64,000 nt of DNA from CAISIP01 sp031367285 (lineage in GTDB: Bacteria > Pseudomonadota > Gammaproteobacteria > Burkholderiales > Burkholderiaceae_C), in assembly GCA_031367285.1 (NCBI GenBank), contig JANLPN010000392.1, positions 1 through 64,000 of the forward strand, given 5' to 3'. A program made the position numbers and the translations under genes. How positions within the stretch are numbered: position 1 is the first letter of the stretch; each line of letters begins with the position of its first letter. Below the pieces are notes generated by a model, which was not told the DNA's origin, made no database searches, and saw only the letters and a list, made by a program, of their open reading frames with translations. Of this stretch, positions 23,214 through 32,505 are shown piece after piece.

Positions 23214-25441
23214 TACCTGCCGCCGTCGCGCCGAAACCCGGCGACACCGAAGGCGACAGCACCCGCCTGGCGGCGGTTGGAGACATGCTCAACCCGTCCT
23301 CGATTGCCATCGTCGGCGCGTCGGACAAGTCGCGCTGGTCGACCACCACCTTCGAGAACCTGACGCGGGGCGGGTTTGCCGGGCAGGTGCATCTGGTCAA
23401 TCCGCGCGGCGCGATGGCGCATGGCCGCCAGGTTGCAAAGTCCTGCGTCGAGATCGGCGCCAAAGTCGATATCGGCCTGGTCATGGCGCCACCGGCCGCG
23501 GTGGCCGATGCCGTGGCCGACCTGGGCGCGGCCGGTGCGCGCTCGGCGGTGATTCTCACCGCCGGCTTCGCCGAGACCGGGCCTGCGGGCCAGCAATTGC
23601 AGGAGCGTGTACGCAGTGTTGCCGCCCGCAGCGGCGTACGCCTGCTCGGCCCCAACTGCCTGGGCTTCATCAACTTCGTGAACCGGGCCTATGTCTGGAC
23701 CACGCCGGTGGTTGCGCCATCGAGCAATCGCGGCGTGGCCATTGTTTCGCAAAGCGGGGCTACCGCCTATTTCCTGTCCACCCTGGCCAGCCAGCAGGAT
23801 GTGGGCTTGAGCCATGTGATTTCGACCGGCAACGAGGCCGACCTCGACGGCGCCAGCTTCATCGACTATCTGGTCACCGACCCGCATACGCGCTCGATCG
23901 CGGTATTCGCGGAAACCTTTCGCAACCCGGCGCGTTTCCTGGCCGCTGCACGGCGCGCGCTGGTCGCCGGTAAACCGCTGGTCGTACTGAAGGTGGGCGC
24001 CAGCGAAGTGACCGCCAGGTCGGCACTGGCGCATACCGGCGCGCTGGTCGGCGACAACCGGGTCTTCGACGGCATTTGCCAGCAATTGGGCATCATCCGC
24101 GTGGTTTCGATGGAGGAACTGCTGGCCACCGCCGATATCGTGGGACGCACCGGTGTTTTGCGCTCCGGCGGCCTGTGTGTGGTGACCAACTCCGGCGGCG
24201 TGGGCGAGATCGCCGCCGATACCGCCGAACTGCGCGGCATCCAGCTGCCCGAACTCTCAGCGGCCACCGCGGCGGCCGTACGCGCCACGATTCCGGAATC
24301 GGCCACCGCGCATAACCCGCTGGACCTGACAGGCTCGATTACCCCGGTGCAGTGCGAAGGCGCTGTGCGCGCCCTGGCGACGCAGGACGACTATGCGGCG
24401 ATCCTGTGTCCGTTTTACGAATTCCCCACCACGCCGGAACAGGTCAGCGAGCGCCTCACGCAATTGCACCAGCACCTTGCACGCGGCCTGGCGGCAGCCT
24501 CGGTGCCGGGTTTCCTGGTGAGTTATACCCATACCGGCGTCAACGCCATGGCGCGCAAGACCATTGCCGAGACCGGTGCCAACTACCTGGCTTGCGGGCT
24601 GGACCGCGCGCTAGCCGGCCTGGCAGGTGCGTTCTGGTGGTCGCAGCGCCACCGCGAGTTCACGGCCGCGCGGGACATCGGGCCGCTCGCGCCAGCGACG
24701 GATCCGGCCTTTACCGGCGAGCGCCCGGGCTCCGAACGCGAAGCGCTGGACTTTCTGTCGCGCCAGGGTGTCCCGGTAGTCCCGGCCTTGCTGGCGGCCG
24801 ATGCAGAGCAGGCGGTTGCGGCCGCGCGTACGCTGGGTGGGCCGGTGGTGGTCAAGGTCGCTTCGCCCGACATTGCCCATAAAAGCGATATCGGTGGCGT
24901 GGTGCTCAATGTGCTGGGCGACGCCGCCGTGCGCGGCGCCTTTCTGCGTGTCATGGCCGCGGCACACTCCCACAACCCGCAGGCACGCATGGAAGGCGCC
25001 ATCGTGGCGCCCATGCGCGAGCGCGGCATCGAGTTGTTTGTCGGTTATTCGCGCGATCCCCAATGGGGCCCGATCCTGGCCGTGGGCCTGGGCGGCGTGT
25101 GGGTCGAGATACTGCAGGACGTGGCCCTGCGACCCTTGCCGGTGGATGTGCCCGAAGTCAAACGCATGCTGGCCGGATTGCGCGGCAGCAAATTGCTGGC
25201 CGGGCAACGTGGCATACCGGCGGCGGACCTGGACGCCGTGGCGCAGGCAATCACAGGTATAGCCGAGGCGATCTTGCGCCTGGGCCCGGACCTCGAAGCG
25301 CTGGACGTCAATCCGCTATGGGTAAAGGGTGACCAGGTCGAGGCCCTGGATGCCTTGTTTGTGTGGCGGGCACCTGAAGCGCAGGCGCGCGTTGCGGGAT
25401 CCGATCCGGTGCTGTCCGTCGCGCAGCCAGCCAATGTCTGA
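23210..25441 (+). CDS. ADP-forming acyl-CoA synthetase (fused alpha-beta acetate-CoA ligase family)
   Basis: A 743-residue NDP-forming acyl-CoA synthetase: acid + ATP + CoA to acyl-CoA + ADP + Pi. Domain order: CoA-binding Rossmann domain (MLNPSSIAIVGASDKSRWS), succinyl-CoA-ligase-like domain with the probable phospho-His at about H275 in LAHTGALVGDN, then an ATP-grasp domain from about residue 500 (GPVVVKVASPDIAHKSDIGG). The start is taken as TTG 23210, overlapping the previous stop; the first in-frame ATG, 23285, lacks proper ribosome-site spacing. It is coupled to a Bug protein and followed by a nitronate monooxygenase. It probably activates a carboxylic acid imported or formed by the pathway. 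Confidence 0.9.
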   Translation: MIPAAVAPKPGDTEGDSTRLAAVGDMLNPSSIAIVGASDKSRWSTTTFENLTRGGFAGQVHLVNPRGAMAHGRQVAKSCVEIGAKVDIGLVMAPPAAVADAVADLGAAGARSAVILTAGFAETGPAGQQLQERVRSVAARSGVRLLGPNCLGFINFVNRAYVWTTPVVAPSSNRGVAIVSQSGATAYFLSTLASQQDVGLSHVISTGNEADLDGASFIDYLVTDPHTRSIAVFAETFRNPARFLAAARRALVAGKPLVVLKVGASEVTARSALAHTGALVGDNRVFDGICQQLGIIRVVSMEELLATADIVGRTGVLRSGGLCVVTNSGGVGEIAADTAELRGIQLPELSAATAAAVRATIPESATAHNPLDLTGSITPVQCEGAVRALATQDDYAAILCPFYEFPTTPEQVSERLTQLHQHLARGLAAASVPGFLVSYTHTGVNAMARKTIAETGANYLACGLDRALAGLAGAFWWSQRHREFTAARDIGPLAPATDPAFTGERPGSEREALDFLSRQGVPVVPALLAADAEQAVAAARTLGGPVVVKVASPDIAHKSDIGGVVLNVLGDAAVRGAFLRVMAAAHSHNPQARMEGAIVAPMRERGIELFVGYSRDPQWGPILAVGLGGVWVEILQDVALRPLPVDVPEVKRMLAGLRGSKLLAGQRGIPAADLDAVAQAITGIAEAILRLGPDLEALDVNPLWVKGDQVEALDALFVWRAPEAQARVAGSDPVLSVAQPANV

Positions 25442-25464
25442 GAGCGCAGCTTCAAGGAAAAATC

Positions 25465-26595
25465 ATGCGAACCTCCCTGTGTGAAAAACTCGGCTGCGAA
25501 TTGCCCATCTTCGCGTTCTCGCATTGCCGCGACGTGGTGGTCGAAGTCACCAAGGCCGGCGGTTTCGGCGTGTTGGGTGCGTCCACCTTCTCACCCGAGC
25601 AATTGGAGGCCGAGCTGCACTGGATCGACCAGCATGTGGACGGCAGGCCGTATGGCGTGGACGTCATTATTCCGACGGCGTACGACAAGCAGGCCGAGAC
25701 CACCACCGAAGACCTTGAGCGTCTGATTCCGGACGAGCACCGCGCCTTCATGAACAAGATCCTCGACGAGGCCGGCGTGCCGCAATTGCCACCCGACGAA
25801 CGAGAGCGTGTATTGCGCGAGATCGTCAATGGCCGCGGCAACATGACGCCCGACGGCGCCCGGCGCCTGCTGCGGGTGGCGCTGGCGCACCCCCAGGTCA
25901 AGCTGGTGGTGAGCGCGCTGGGGTCGCCACCGCCCGACGTGGTGGCCGAACTGCGCGAACGCAAGGTGATGATAGGCGCCATGTGTGGCAAGGGCCAGCA
26001 TGCGGCGCGCCACAAGGCCGCCGGGGTGCAGGTAATCGTTGCGCAGGGCACCGAAGCCGGCGGGCACACCGGCGACATCGCAACCATGGTGCTGGTACCC
26101 CAGGTGGTGGAGGCCTGTGGCGACGAGGTCGCGGTACTCGCCGCCGGAGGTATCGCCCGTGGCAGCCAGATTGCCGCTGCGCTGGCGCTGGGTGCACAAG
26201 GCGTGTGGTGCGGTACCGTGTGGCTGGGCACGCGCGAGAGCGAGCTCGATCCCTTCGAGAAGGAAGTGCTGTTCGAGACACGCGCCGAAGACGCGGTGCG
26301 GCGCAAGGCCCGGACCGGCAAGACGGTGCGCATGATCAAGAGCAAACTGTCCGAAGCCTGGGAGCAGCCGGGGGCGCCCAAGTACCTGCCCACGCCGCTG
26401 CAGGGCATTCTGTACAACGAGGCCCACGCGCGTGTAGTGCGCGCCAAACGCAAGGACCTGTATTCCTTCCCGGCCGGCCAGGTGGTGGGCATGATCAATG
26501 AGGAGACCAGCGTGCGCGACGTCATGTACCGCATGCAGCTGGAATATCTGGAAGCGATGGAGCGGCTGAACAAGCTCAGCCCGGCGCAGACCTGA
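25465..26595 (+). CDS. Nitronate monooxygenase / 2-nitropropane dioxygenase-family FMN enzyme
   Basis: A 376-residue TIM-barrel FMN protein of the NMO family. The FMN and active-site segment GTEAGGHTGD carries the catalytic His at about H201. LAAGGIARGSQIAAALALGAQGV supplies the phosphate-binding loop. The N-terminal PIFAFSHCRD replaces the usual PIxxAPM. A variable insertion (residues 70-130) is rich in charged residues. Bacterial members oxidise nitronates, but many act as enoyl reductases or on other CoA esters. Its place between an acyl-CoA synthetase and a Bug protein suggests a step in the same CoA-ester pathway rather than nitro detoxification. Ribosome site AAGGAAAA. Confidence 0.88.
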   Translation: MRTSLCEKLGCELPIFAFSHCRDVVVEVTKAGGFGVLGASTFSPEQLEAELHWIDQHVDGRPYGVDVIIPTAYDKQAETTTEDLERLIPDEHRAFMNKILDEAGVPQLPPDERERVLREIVNGRGNMTPDGARRLLRVALAHPQVKLVVSALGSPPPDVVAELRERKVMIGAMCGKGQHAARHKAAGVQVIVAQGTEAGGHTGDIATMVLVPQVVEACGDEVAVLAAGGIARGSQIAAALALGAQGVWCGTVWLGTRESELDPFEKEVLFETRAEDAVRRKARTGKTVRMIKSKLSEAWEQPGAPKYLPTPLQGILYNEAHARVVRAKRKDLYSFPAGQVVGMINEETSVRDVMYRMQLEYLEAMERLNKLSPAQT

Positions 26596-26666
26596 GCGTG
26601 AGAGGCAATCCAATGCATCCGCGCCGGATAGCCGCACAATAGAAACCCTGTCGAAAAGAGTCGTCC

Positions 26667-27626
26667 ATGCCAAGCCACTTCAAATTTCTTGCCGGTTTCT
26701 TGCTGGCTGCGCTGCTGGCTGCCGGGGCCCACGCGTTTCCGGACCGGCCGGTACGCCTGGTGGTCGGTTTTGCGCCGGGTGGCTCCGACATATCGGCGCG
26801 CCTGGTCGGGCAGAAGCTGTCGGAGTTGTGGGGCCAGCCGGTGGTTGTGGACAACCGGCCTGGCGCGGCGGGTAACATCGGCGCCGACATCGTGGCCAAG
26901 GCGGCGCCCGACGGCTACACGATTTTGCTGCTGGTGAACTCGTACACCATCAACACCACGGTCTACCGCAACCTGCCCTGGGATCTGCTGCGTGACTTTG
27001 CGCCGATCGGCCGCTACGCCACCTCGCCCATGGTGGTGGTGGTCAACGACAAGATGCCGGTCAAGAATTTTGCCGAATTCGTGGCCTATGCCAAAGCCAA
27101 TCGCGGCAAGATCAACTACGGCTCGGCGGGAACCGGCACCGCACCGCATCTGGCAGGTGAATTGTTTGCGTTGCGCTCCGGCATAGAGATGACCCACGTG
27201 CCCTACAAGGGATCGGGGCCGTCGGTCACGGCGCTGGTCGCGGACGAAGTGCAGCTCTCGTTCGGCGCCATGTCGGCCTTTGATGGCCTGGTGCAGCAAG
27301 GCCGCCTGAAACCGCTGGCAGTCACCACCGCAGCGCGGTTTCCGCGGCTCCCGGAGGTACCCACGGTGGCGGAAAGCGGCATCCCCGGTTTCGACGTCGA
27401 TATCTGGTATGGCCTGCTTGCACCGGCCAAAACCCCGCCGGCCATCGTGAAAAAACTCAGCGACGACCTGGCGCGCGTGATGGCTGACCCCGACCTGTTG
27501 TCCAAACTCAAGGAGCGCGGCATGGAGCCCGCTTACCTGGACAGCGCGAAGACCGGCGATCTGATAAAGCAGGACGTGTCGCGCTGGCGCGAAATCATCA
27601 ACAAACTGAAGCTGTCGCTCGAATGA
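26667..27626 (+). CDS. Bug/TctC-family periplasmic solute-binding protein 4
   Basis: The fourth Bug-family binding protein, 319 residues. The Sec signal peptide has a hydrophobic core (FLAGFLLAALLAAGAHA) cut before FPDRPVRL. Family loops: VGFAPGGSDISARLV, DNRPGAAGNIGADIV, NYGSAGTGTAPHLAGELF, PYKGSGPSVTALVADEV. It overlaps the SMP-30 gene by ATGA. It is closest in loop sequence to protein 1 at 3653. The ligand may be a carboxylate released from a lactone, given its neighbour; this is inference. Confidence 0.92.
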   Translation: MPSHFKFLAGFLLAALLAAGAHAFPDRPVRLVVGFAPGGSDISARLVGQKLSELWGQPVVVDNRPGAAGNIGADIVAKAAPDGYTILLLVNSYTINTTVYRNLPWDLLRDFAPIGRYATSPMVVVVNDKMPVKNFAEFVAYAKANRGKINYGSAGTGTAPHLAGELFALRSGIEMTHVPYKGSGPSVTALVADEVQLSFGAMSAFDGLVQQGRLKPLAVTTAARFPRLPEVPTVAESGIPGFDVDIWYGLLAPAKTPPAIVKKLSDDLARVMADPDLLSKLKERGMEPAYLDSAKTGDLIKQDVSRWREIINKLKLSLE

Positions 27627-28630
27627 ATACGCCGCGAACAAGTTCGCGCGGGGTGTGGCAGGAACTCGCCGGCAGGTTGGCCGCCGGGGCGCCGGCCGGC
27701 CCCGGCCAGGGACTGCAAACCGTGTCCGCGGGTCTGCAGCGCCCCGAATGCGTGCTTACGCATTCTTCAGGTAATCTGTTTGTGTCGGACCGGCGCGGCG
27801 GTGTGCTGAAAATCCGACCGGACGGCAGCCAGCAACTGAGCGGTACCTCGGCCCTGTTGCCCAACGGGATCGCCATGCAGCGCGACGGCGGTTTCCTGGT
27901 CGCCAATCTGGGCGAGGGCGGCGGCGTGTGGCGCATTGCGCCGGATGGTGCCGCGTCGCCCTGGATGAGCGAAGTTGAGGGACGCGGCATGGCGCGTGTG
28001 AACTTTGTGGCCAATGACGCCGCTGGCCGCGTGTGGGCCTGTATCAGCGCCACCGATGGCAGCGACAAATACCCGCTGCGCAGCGCAAGCGGCAGCATTG
28101 TGTTGCGCGACGCGGCGGGCACCCGGGTGGTTGCCGACGGCTTGCACTACACCAATGAATGCCGTGTCAGCGCCGACGGCGGGTTCATGTACGTGAACGA
28201 AACCTTCGGTCGCCGGTTGTCGCGCTTTCGCATCGCTGAAAACGGTGCACTGAAAGACCGGGAAACGGTGGCCAGCTTTGGCGCCGGCGACTTCCCCGAC
28301 GGTTTGACGCTGGACGCCGAAGGCGGTGCCTGGGTGGTGTGTGTCGGCAGCAACCGCGTCTACCGGATCGCGCCCGACGGCGAGAAGCAGACCATCATCG
28401 ACGATGCCGTGGCCGCCACCGCAGCGGAGCTGGAGTCGGCCTTCGAGGCCGGCACGCTCGACCGGCCGCAACTGTCGGCCGCGCGCGGACACCGCCTGTC
28501 CAACGTGACCTCGCTGGCGTTCGGCGGGCCGGACCTGCGCACCGCGTACATGGGCTGCCTGGCCGGCGACTCGCTGGCGAGTTTTCGCTCGCCGGTGGCG
28601 GGTCTGGCGCCCGCGCACTGGAACTGGTAA
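27623..28630 (+). CDS. SMP-30/gluconolactonase-like beta-propeller hydrolase
   Basis: A 335-residue six-bladed propeller of the SMP-30/LRE family, Ca-dependent lactonases. Typical repeats: ECVLTHSSGNLFVSDRRGG, GSQQLSGTSALLPNGIAMQ, DGLHYTNECRVSADGGFMYVNET and FPDGLTLDAEGGAWVV, with metal-ligand Asn and Asp residues in the last two. There is no signal peptide, so it acts in the cytoplasm. It is coupled to the Bug protein before it. In an island with several Baeyer-Villiger-type monooxygenases, hydrolysis of the lactone products is the most natural role. Confidence 0.85.
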   Translation: MNTPRTSSRGVWQELAGRLAAGAPAGPGQGLQTVSAGLQRPECVLTHSSGNLFVSDRRGGVLKIRPDGSQQLSGTSALLPNGIAMQRDGGFLVANLGEGGGVWRIAPDGAASPWMSEVEGRGMARVNFVANDAAGRVWACISATDGSDKYPLRSASGSIVLRDAAGTRVVADGLHYTNECRVSADGGFMYVNETFGRRLSRFRIAENGALKDRETVASFGAGDFPDGLTLDAEGGAWVVCVGSNRVYRIAPDGEKQTIIDDAVAATAAELESAFEAGTLDRPQLSAARGHRLSNVTSLAFGGPDLRTAYMGCLAGDSLASFRSPVAGLAPAHWNW

Positions 28631-28650
28631 CGGGCCAACAAGGAGACTGC

Positions 28651-29415
28651 ATGTCCAACGAAGTCCTGGTGGAACACATCGACGGCATGGTGATCGTCAC
28701 GATCAACCGGCCCGAGCAGAAAAACGCGGTCAACCGCGCCGTCTCGTATGGCGTGTGCGAGGCTCTTGACGAGATGGACCACCGCAATGACCTGCGCATC
28801 GGCATCCTGACCGGTGCCGGAGGCACCTTCTGCGCCGGCATGGACCTCAAGGCCTTTTTGCGCGGCGAGGTGACACGGGTCAAGGGTAGGGGCATTCTGG
28901 GCATAGCACTGACACCGCCGCGCAAACCGCTGATTGCCGCCGTGGAAGGTTACGCGCTGGCCGGGGGGTTTGAATCGGTACTCGCCTGCGACCTGGTGGT
29001 GGCGGCGCGGGATGCAAAGTTCGGGCTGCCCGAGGTGAAGCGCGGACTCGCCGCCGCCGCCGGCGGGCTGATGCGGCTGCCGCGGCTGATACCGCAGCGT
29101 ATCGCCATGGAGGCGGCGCTCACTGGCGACATGATGGGGGCCGAGCGGCTGTACCAGTACGGCCTGATCAATGCCCTGGTGGAGCCGGGTCAGGCGCTGG
29201 AAGAAGCCAAGAAGCTGGCCCGGCGCATCCTGGCCAATGCTCCGCTGGCGGTGGCCGCGAGCAAGCAAGTGATCATCGAACAGCGCGACTGGCCCATCGC
29301 CGATATGTTCGCGCGCCAGGAGTCTATTACCGGCCATCTGTTGAAAAGCGCCGATGCACGCGAGGGCGCCAGCGCTTTCGCGGAGCGTCGTGCGCCGGTA
29401 TGGAAAGGCGAGTGA
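28651..29415 (+). CDS. Enoyl-CoA hydratase/isomerase (crotonase family)
   Basis: Crotonase-fold enzyme of 254 residues, hydrating or isomerising an enoyl-CoA. The oxyanion hole is formed by CAGMDLKAF and GYALAGGFES. Glu residues lie in GGFES and in GLPEVKRGL, matching the two catalytic Glu positions of hydratases. AAGGAG lies ten bases upstream of the ATG. A decayed copy of its C-terminal quarter lies at 32373-32473, which shows that a second crotonase was once present downstream. It follows the SMP-30 gene by 20 bp and probably closes that operon. Confidence 0.9.
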   Translation: MSNEVLVEHIDGMVIVTINRPEQKNAVNRAVSYGVCEALDEMDHRNDLRIGILTGAGGTFCAGMDLKAFLRGEVTRVKGRGILGIALTPPRKPLIAAVEGYALAGGFESVLACDLVVAARDAKFGLPEVKRGLAAAAGGLMRLPRLIPQRIAMEAALTGDMMGAERLYQYGLINALVEPGQALEEAKKLARRILANAPLAVAASKQVIIEQRDWPIADMFARQESITGHLLKSADAREGASAFAERRAPVWKGE

Positions 29416-29542
29416 GGCGCCTCCCCACGGGATCGGCGTGCCGGGCAAGCACTCCACCAAAGGTGCATTGAAGCAAGGATCATTCCAGCCCTGAAGAAAC
29501 ACGGCGAAAAAATGTAGTTGGCTACCGCTAAAACCAAAGTTA

Positions 29543-29574
29543 TACTCGCAAGAATTTACAAGTACTTGCACGAA
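29543..29574. promoter_or_regulatory. Degenerate TACT-N4-AGTA-like direct pair
   Basis: TACTCGCAAGAA (29543-29554) and TACTTGCACGAA (29563-29574) are 20 bp apart and match each other at 10 of 12 positions. The first differs from TACT-N4-AGTA by one arm base, the second by two. A 10-bp palindrome CAAGTACTTG overlaps them. They lie upstream of the oxidoreductase operon. The rest of 29416-29647 shows no gene. Confidence 0.4.
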
Positions 29575-29647
29575 CTTCGTGCATTGGTTCAGTTGGGGGC
29601 CGCAAGGCTGCAAACTTTTACGCGTTTGGCAAACAGGAGACACCACG

Positions 29648-30112
29648 ATGAGCGTCAGATTCCAGATCAATGGCAAGTCAGTGAAAGCCGATGCGGCGCC
29701 GGATACCCCGTTGTTGTGGGTGATTCGGGATGAACTGGGCCTGACCGGCACCAAATTTGGCTGTGGCGCTGCGTTATGCGGTGCCTGTACCGTGCATCTG
29801 GATGGCAAGCCGGTGCGCTCCTGCCAGACGCCGCTGGCAAGTGTCGCCGGCAAGAAGGTCGCCACCGTGGAGAGCCTGTCCAGGAACAACACACACCCGC
29901 TGCAGGTCGCCTGGATAAAACACGACGTGCCCCAGTGCGGGTATTGCCAGTCGGGTCAACTCATGAGCGCGGCCGCGTTGCTGACGACAAACCGCAACCC
30001 CAGCGATGCGGATATCGACGCCGCGATGGGTGGAAACATTTGTCGCTGCGGAACCTACCCGCGTATCAAGGCCGCCATCAAGGATGCGGCCTCCACCATG
30101 CGCAACGCTTGA
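29648..30112 (+). CDS. Two-[2Fe-2S] small subunit of an isoquinoline-1-oxidoreductase-type molybdenum hydroxylase
   Basis: A 154-residue iron-sulfur subunit of the xanthine-dehydrogenase family (IorA-like). The plant-type cluster ligands are in FGCGAALCGACTVHLDG with a fourth Cys in VRSCQTPL. The second cluster ligands are in QCGYCQSGQ and GNICRCGTYPR. It passes electrons from the Mo centre to an external acceptor. It has no signal peptide, as expected for a subunit exported by hitchhiking on the twin-arginine leader of its partner, whose gene begins 11 bp downstream. Confidence 0.94.
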   Translation: MSVRFQINGKSVKADAAPDTPLLWVIRDELGLTGTKFGCGAALCGACTVHLDGKPVRSCQTPLASVAGKKVATVESLSRNNTHPLQVAWIKHDVPQCGYCQSGQLMSAAALLTTNRNPSDADIDAAMGGNICRCGTYPRIKAAIKDAASTMRNA

Positions 30113-30123
30113 GGAGCACGAAC

Positions 30124-32247
30124 ATGACAAGCTCACGCCGCGACTTTTTGAAGAGCACCACGATCGCCGGGGGCGGTTTGCTGATAGGGTTTGCGCTGCC
30201 TGGGTCGCCCTTGCACGCCGCAGGCACGGTGTACACCCCGAATGCGTGGGTGCACATCGCGGACGACAACACCATCACGCTGATTTCCGCGCGCTCGGAG
30301 ATGGGGCAAGGGGTGTACACGTCGATGCCGATGCTGATAGCCGAAGAACTCAACGTCGAGATCAGCCAGATCAAGGTGGACATTGCGCCGCCGGGCAAGG
30401 CCTACGTCAACGCCCTGATTGGAGCCCAGATCACGGGTGGCTCGACCTCGGTGCGCGAAGGCTGGGAAAGGCTGCGGCTCGGCGGAGCACAGGTGCGCGA
30501 GATGTTGATCAGCGCGGCTGCCGACAAATGGGGAGTTGACCGTGCGGGCCTGCGGGCTGAAAAAGGCATGGTGCTGGGCCCCAACGGTCGCACGGCCACT
30601 TACGGACAGTTGGCGGAAGCAGCGGCCAAACTGCCGGTGCCTGAAAAAGTCGCGTTGAAAAATCCGGCGGACTTCAAGATAGTGGGCAAACGCACGCGGC
30701 GGCTGGATACACCGGCCAAGGTCAACGGCACGGCCGAGTTCGGTATTGACGTGCGGCTTCCAGGTATGGCATATGCCAGCATCGAGCAGTGCCCGGTGAT
30801 CGGCGGCAAGGTCAAGAGCTACGACGCGTCTGCCGCCAAAGGCATGCCCGGTGTGATTGACGTGGTGCAGATCGGTGACGGCGTGGCGGTAGTCGCCAGC
30901 AGTTACTGGCAGGCCCAGAAAGCCCGTAAGGCAGTAACCGTGCAATGGGACGAAGGCGCCGGTGCGGCGCTGGACCACGCCAAGGCGCTGGCCACGACAC
31001 GGGCGGCGGCCGAGAATGACACGCCGTTGGTGGTCGGAAAACCGCAGGGCGATGTCACGCAAGCCCTGGGCGGCGCGGCAAAAACCATAGAGGCTGAATA
31101 CATTACGCACATGGTGGCGCATGCCCCCATGGAGCCGATGAATTTCACCGCCAGCTTCAAGGACGGCAAATGCCTGCTGGTCGGTCCAACGCAATTCCAG
31201 CAGGGCGCCCAAGGGGCAGTCTCGGCCGCACTGGGTATCAAGCCGGAAGATATCACGCTTAGAACGACCTTCCTCGGTGGTGGGTTCGGCCGGCGGCTGG
31301 AACTCGACTTTATCGTGCAGGCAGCCCAGATATCCAAGGCCGTGGGGCGGCCCGTCAAGCTGGTGTGGTCGCGCGAAGACGACATGACCCACGACTTCTA
31401 CCGGCCTATGGGCGTGCACAAGATGAAAGCCGGGGTGGATGCACAAGGGAACCCGGTTGCATTGCATTTCAAGGTCGCCTCCCAGTCCGTTACACAGCGC
31501 CTGTTTGGCACACCCAAAAACGTGGTGGATGGTGCCATGGTCGAAGCAGCGGTGGCGGCTTATGAAATCCCCAACACGCGGCACGAACTGGTGATCCATG
31601 ATTCCGGTATGCGGGTTGGTTACTGGCGTGCCGTGAGTCACAACATGAACACTTTCGCCAACGAAAGCTTCATCGACGAACTTGCGCTCGCGGCCGGCAA
31701 AGACCCGTACCAGTACCGCATGGCGCTGCTGAAAAACCACCCGCGTCAACTCAACGTGCTAAAACTGGCCGCCGAGGCCTCTGGGTGGGGCCAGCCTCTG
31801 CCAGCCGGGCGTGGGCGCGGCATCGCGGTGGTCGAGGCCTATGGAACATTCATGGCGCAGGTGGCCGAAGTCACCGTGACCAAGGGCGAACTGACGGTGC
31901 AGCGGGTAACGGTCGTGGCCGATCTGGGACACATGGTCAACCCGGATACGGTCGAAGCGCAAATCCAGTCCAGCATCGTGTTCGGAATGTCCGCGGGCTT
32001 GATGCAAGAGATCACGTTGAAGGATGGGCGCGTACAGCAGACCAATTTCCACGACCACCCGGTGCTGCGCATGCACGAGGTACCCAAGATCGACATCGTG
32101 CTGGTCAAGAGCACGGAAAACCCCGGTGGTATCGGCGAGCCGGCCACCGCGCTGGTTGTCCCGGCAATTGCCAATGCCGTGGCGGCCGCCACCGGTAAGC
32201 GGGTGCGCAAACTTCCGATTACCGCGCAGGCTATTGCGCTGGCCTGA
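30124..32247 (+). CDS. Molybdenum-binding large subunit, isoquinoline-1-oxidoreductase (IorB)-type
   Basis: A 707-residue Mo-cofactor subunit with a clear twin-arginine leader (SSRRDFLKSTTIAGGG), so the enzyme works in the periplasm. Features: SEMGQGVYTSMPMLIAEEL, GAQITGGSTSVREGW, FLGGGFGRRLELDFI and the C-terminal GGIGEPATALVVP holding the catalytic Glu. IorB-type enzymes hydroxylate N-heterocycles or oxidise aldehydes and pass electrons to cytochromes; a dihaem cytochrome c is encoded at 37822. No dedicated Mo-cofactor chaperone gene is adjacent. The substrate is probably an aromatic heterocycle or an aldehyde; it cannot be told from sequence alone. Confidence 0.93.
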   Translation: MTSSRRDFLKSTTIAGGGLLIGFALPGSPLHAAGTVYTPNAWVHIADDNTITLISARSEMGQGVYTSMPMLIAEELNVEISQIKVDIAPPGKAYVNALIGAQITGGSTSVREGWERLRLGGAQVREMLISAAADKWGVDRAGLRAEKGMVLGPNGRTATYGQLAEAAAKLPVPEKVALKNPADFKIVGKRTRRLDTPAKVNGTAEFGIDVRLPGMAYASIEQCPVIGGKVKSYDASAAKGMPGVIDVVQIGDGVAVVASSYWQAQKARKAVTVQWDEGAGAALDHAKALATTRAAAENDTPLVVGKPQGDVTQALGGAAKTIEAEYITHMVAHAPMEPMNFTASFKDGKCLLVGPTQFQQGAQGAVSAALGIKPEDITLRTTFLGGGFGRRLELDFIVQAAQISKAVGRPVKLVWSREDDMTHDFYRPMGVHKMKAGVDAQGNPVALHFKVASQSVTQRLFGTPKNVVDGAMVEAAVAAYEIPNTRHELVIHDSGMRVGYWRAVSHNMNTFANESFIDELALAAGKDPYQYRMALLKNHPRQLNVLKLAAEASGWGQPLPAGRGRGIAVVEAYGTFMAQVAEVTVTKGELTVQRVTVVADLGHMVNPDTVEAQIQSSIVFGMSAGLMQEITLKDGRVQQTNFHDHPVLRMHEVPKIDIVLVKSTENPGGIGEPATALVVPAIANAVAAATGKRVRKLPITAQAIALA

Positions 32248-32372
32248 ATCAGGGCCGCGCCCCTCAAGGTTCTGCCGTCAGAGATCGCCTGACGTGTCGA
32301 CAACTCAGGGATGAAGCATGGGCACGCTTTGCCGACTCCGCTGCCGTTTAGGCAACAAGCCCTTCGCTCTGG

Positions 32373-32473
32373 CTGTACCAGCGGGGCCTGATCCATACCC
32401 TGGTGGAGCCGGGGCAGGCGCTCGAAGAAGCCAACAAGCTGGCCCGGCGCATCTAGGCAACGCCCCGCTGGCG
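32373..32473 (+). pseudogene. Fragment of an enoyl-CoA hydratase gene
   Basis: Bases 32373-32456 translate as LYQRGLIHTLVEPGQALEEA followed by NKLARRI and a stop. This is nearly the same as residues 168-193 of the intact enzyme at 28651 (LYQYGLINALVEPGQALEEA...). A one-base loss then shifts the frame, and the next bases still resemble the LANAPLA region. It is a broken copy of the crotonase 3' part. The rest of 32248-32505 has no other recognisable content. Confidence 0.75.
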
Positions 32474-32505
32474 CAAAGCGCGAACCAACACGAACGAGGC
32501 ACGAC

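Noticed and set aside
25452..27641. A 729-codon leftward open frame
   Set aside because: It is antisense to the nitronate monooxygenase and a Bug protein, both with intact motifs. It is a GC-rich shadow frame.
29776..30123. An N-terminal extension of the Mo-hydroxylase large subunit to 29776
   Set aside because: The extension overlaps the 2Fe-2S subunit out of frame, and the true start at 30124 opens exactly at a twin-arginine leader.
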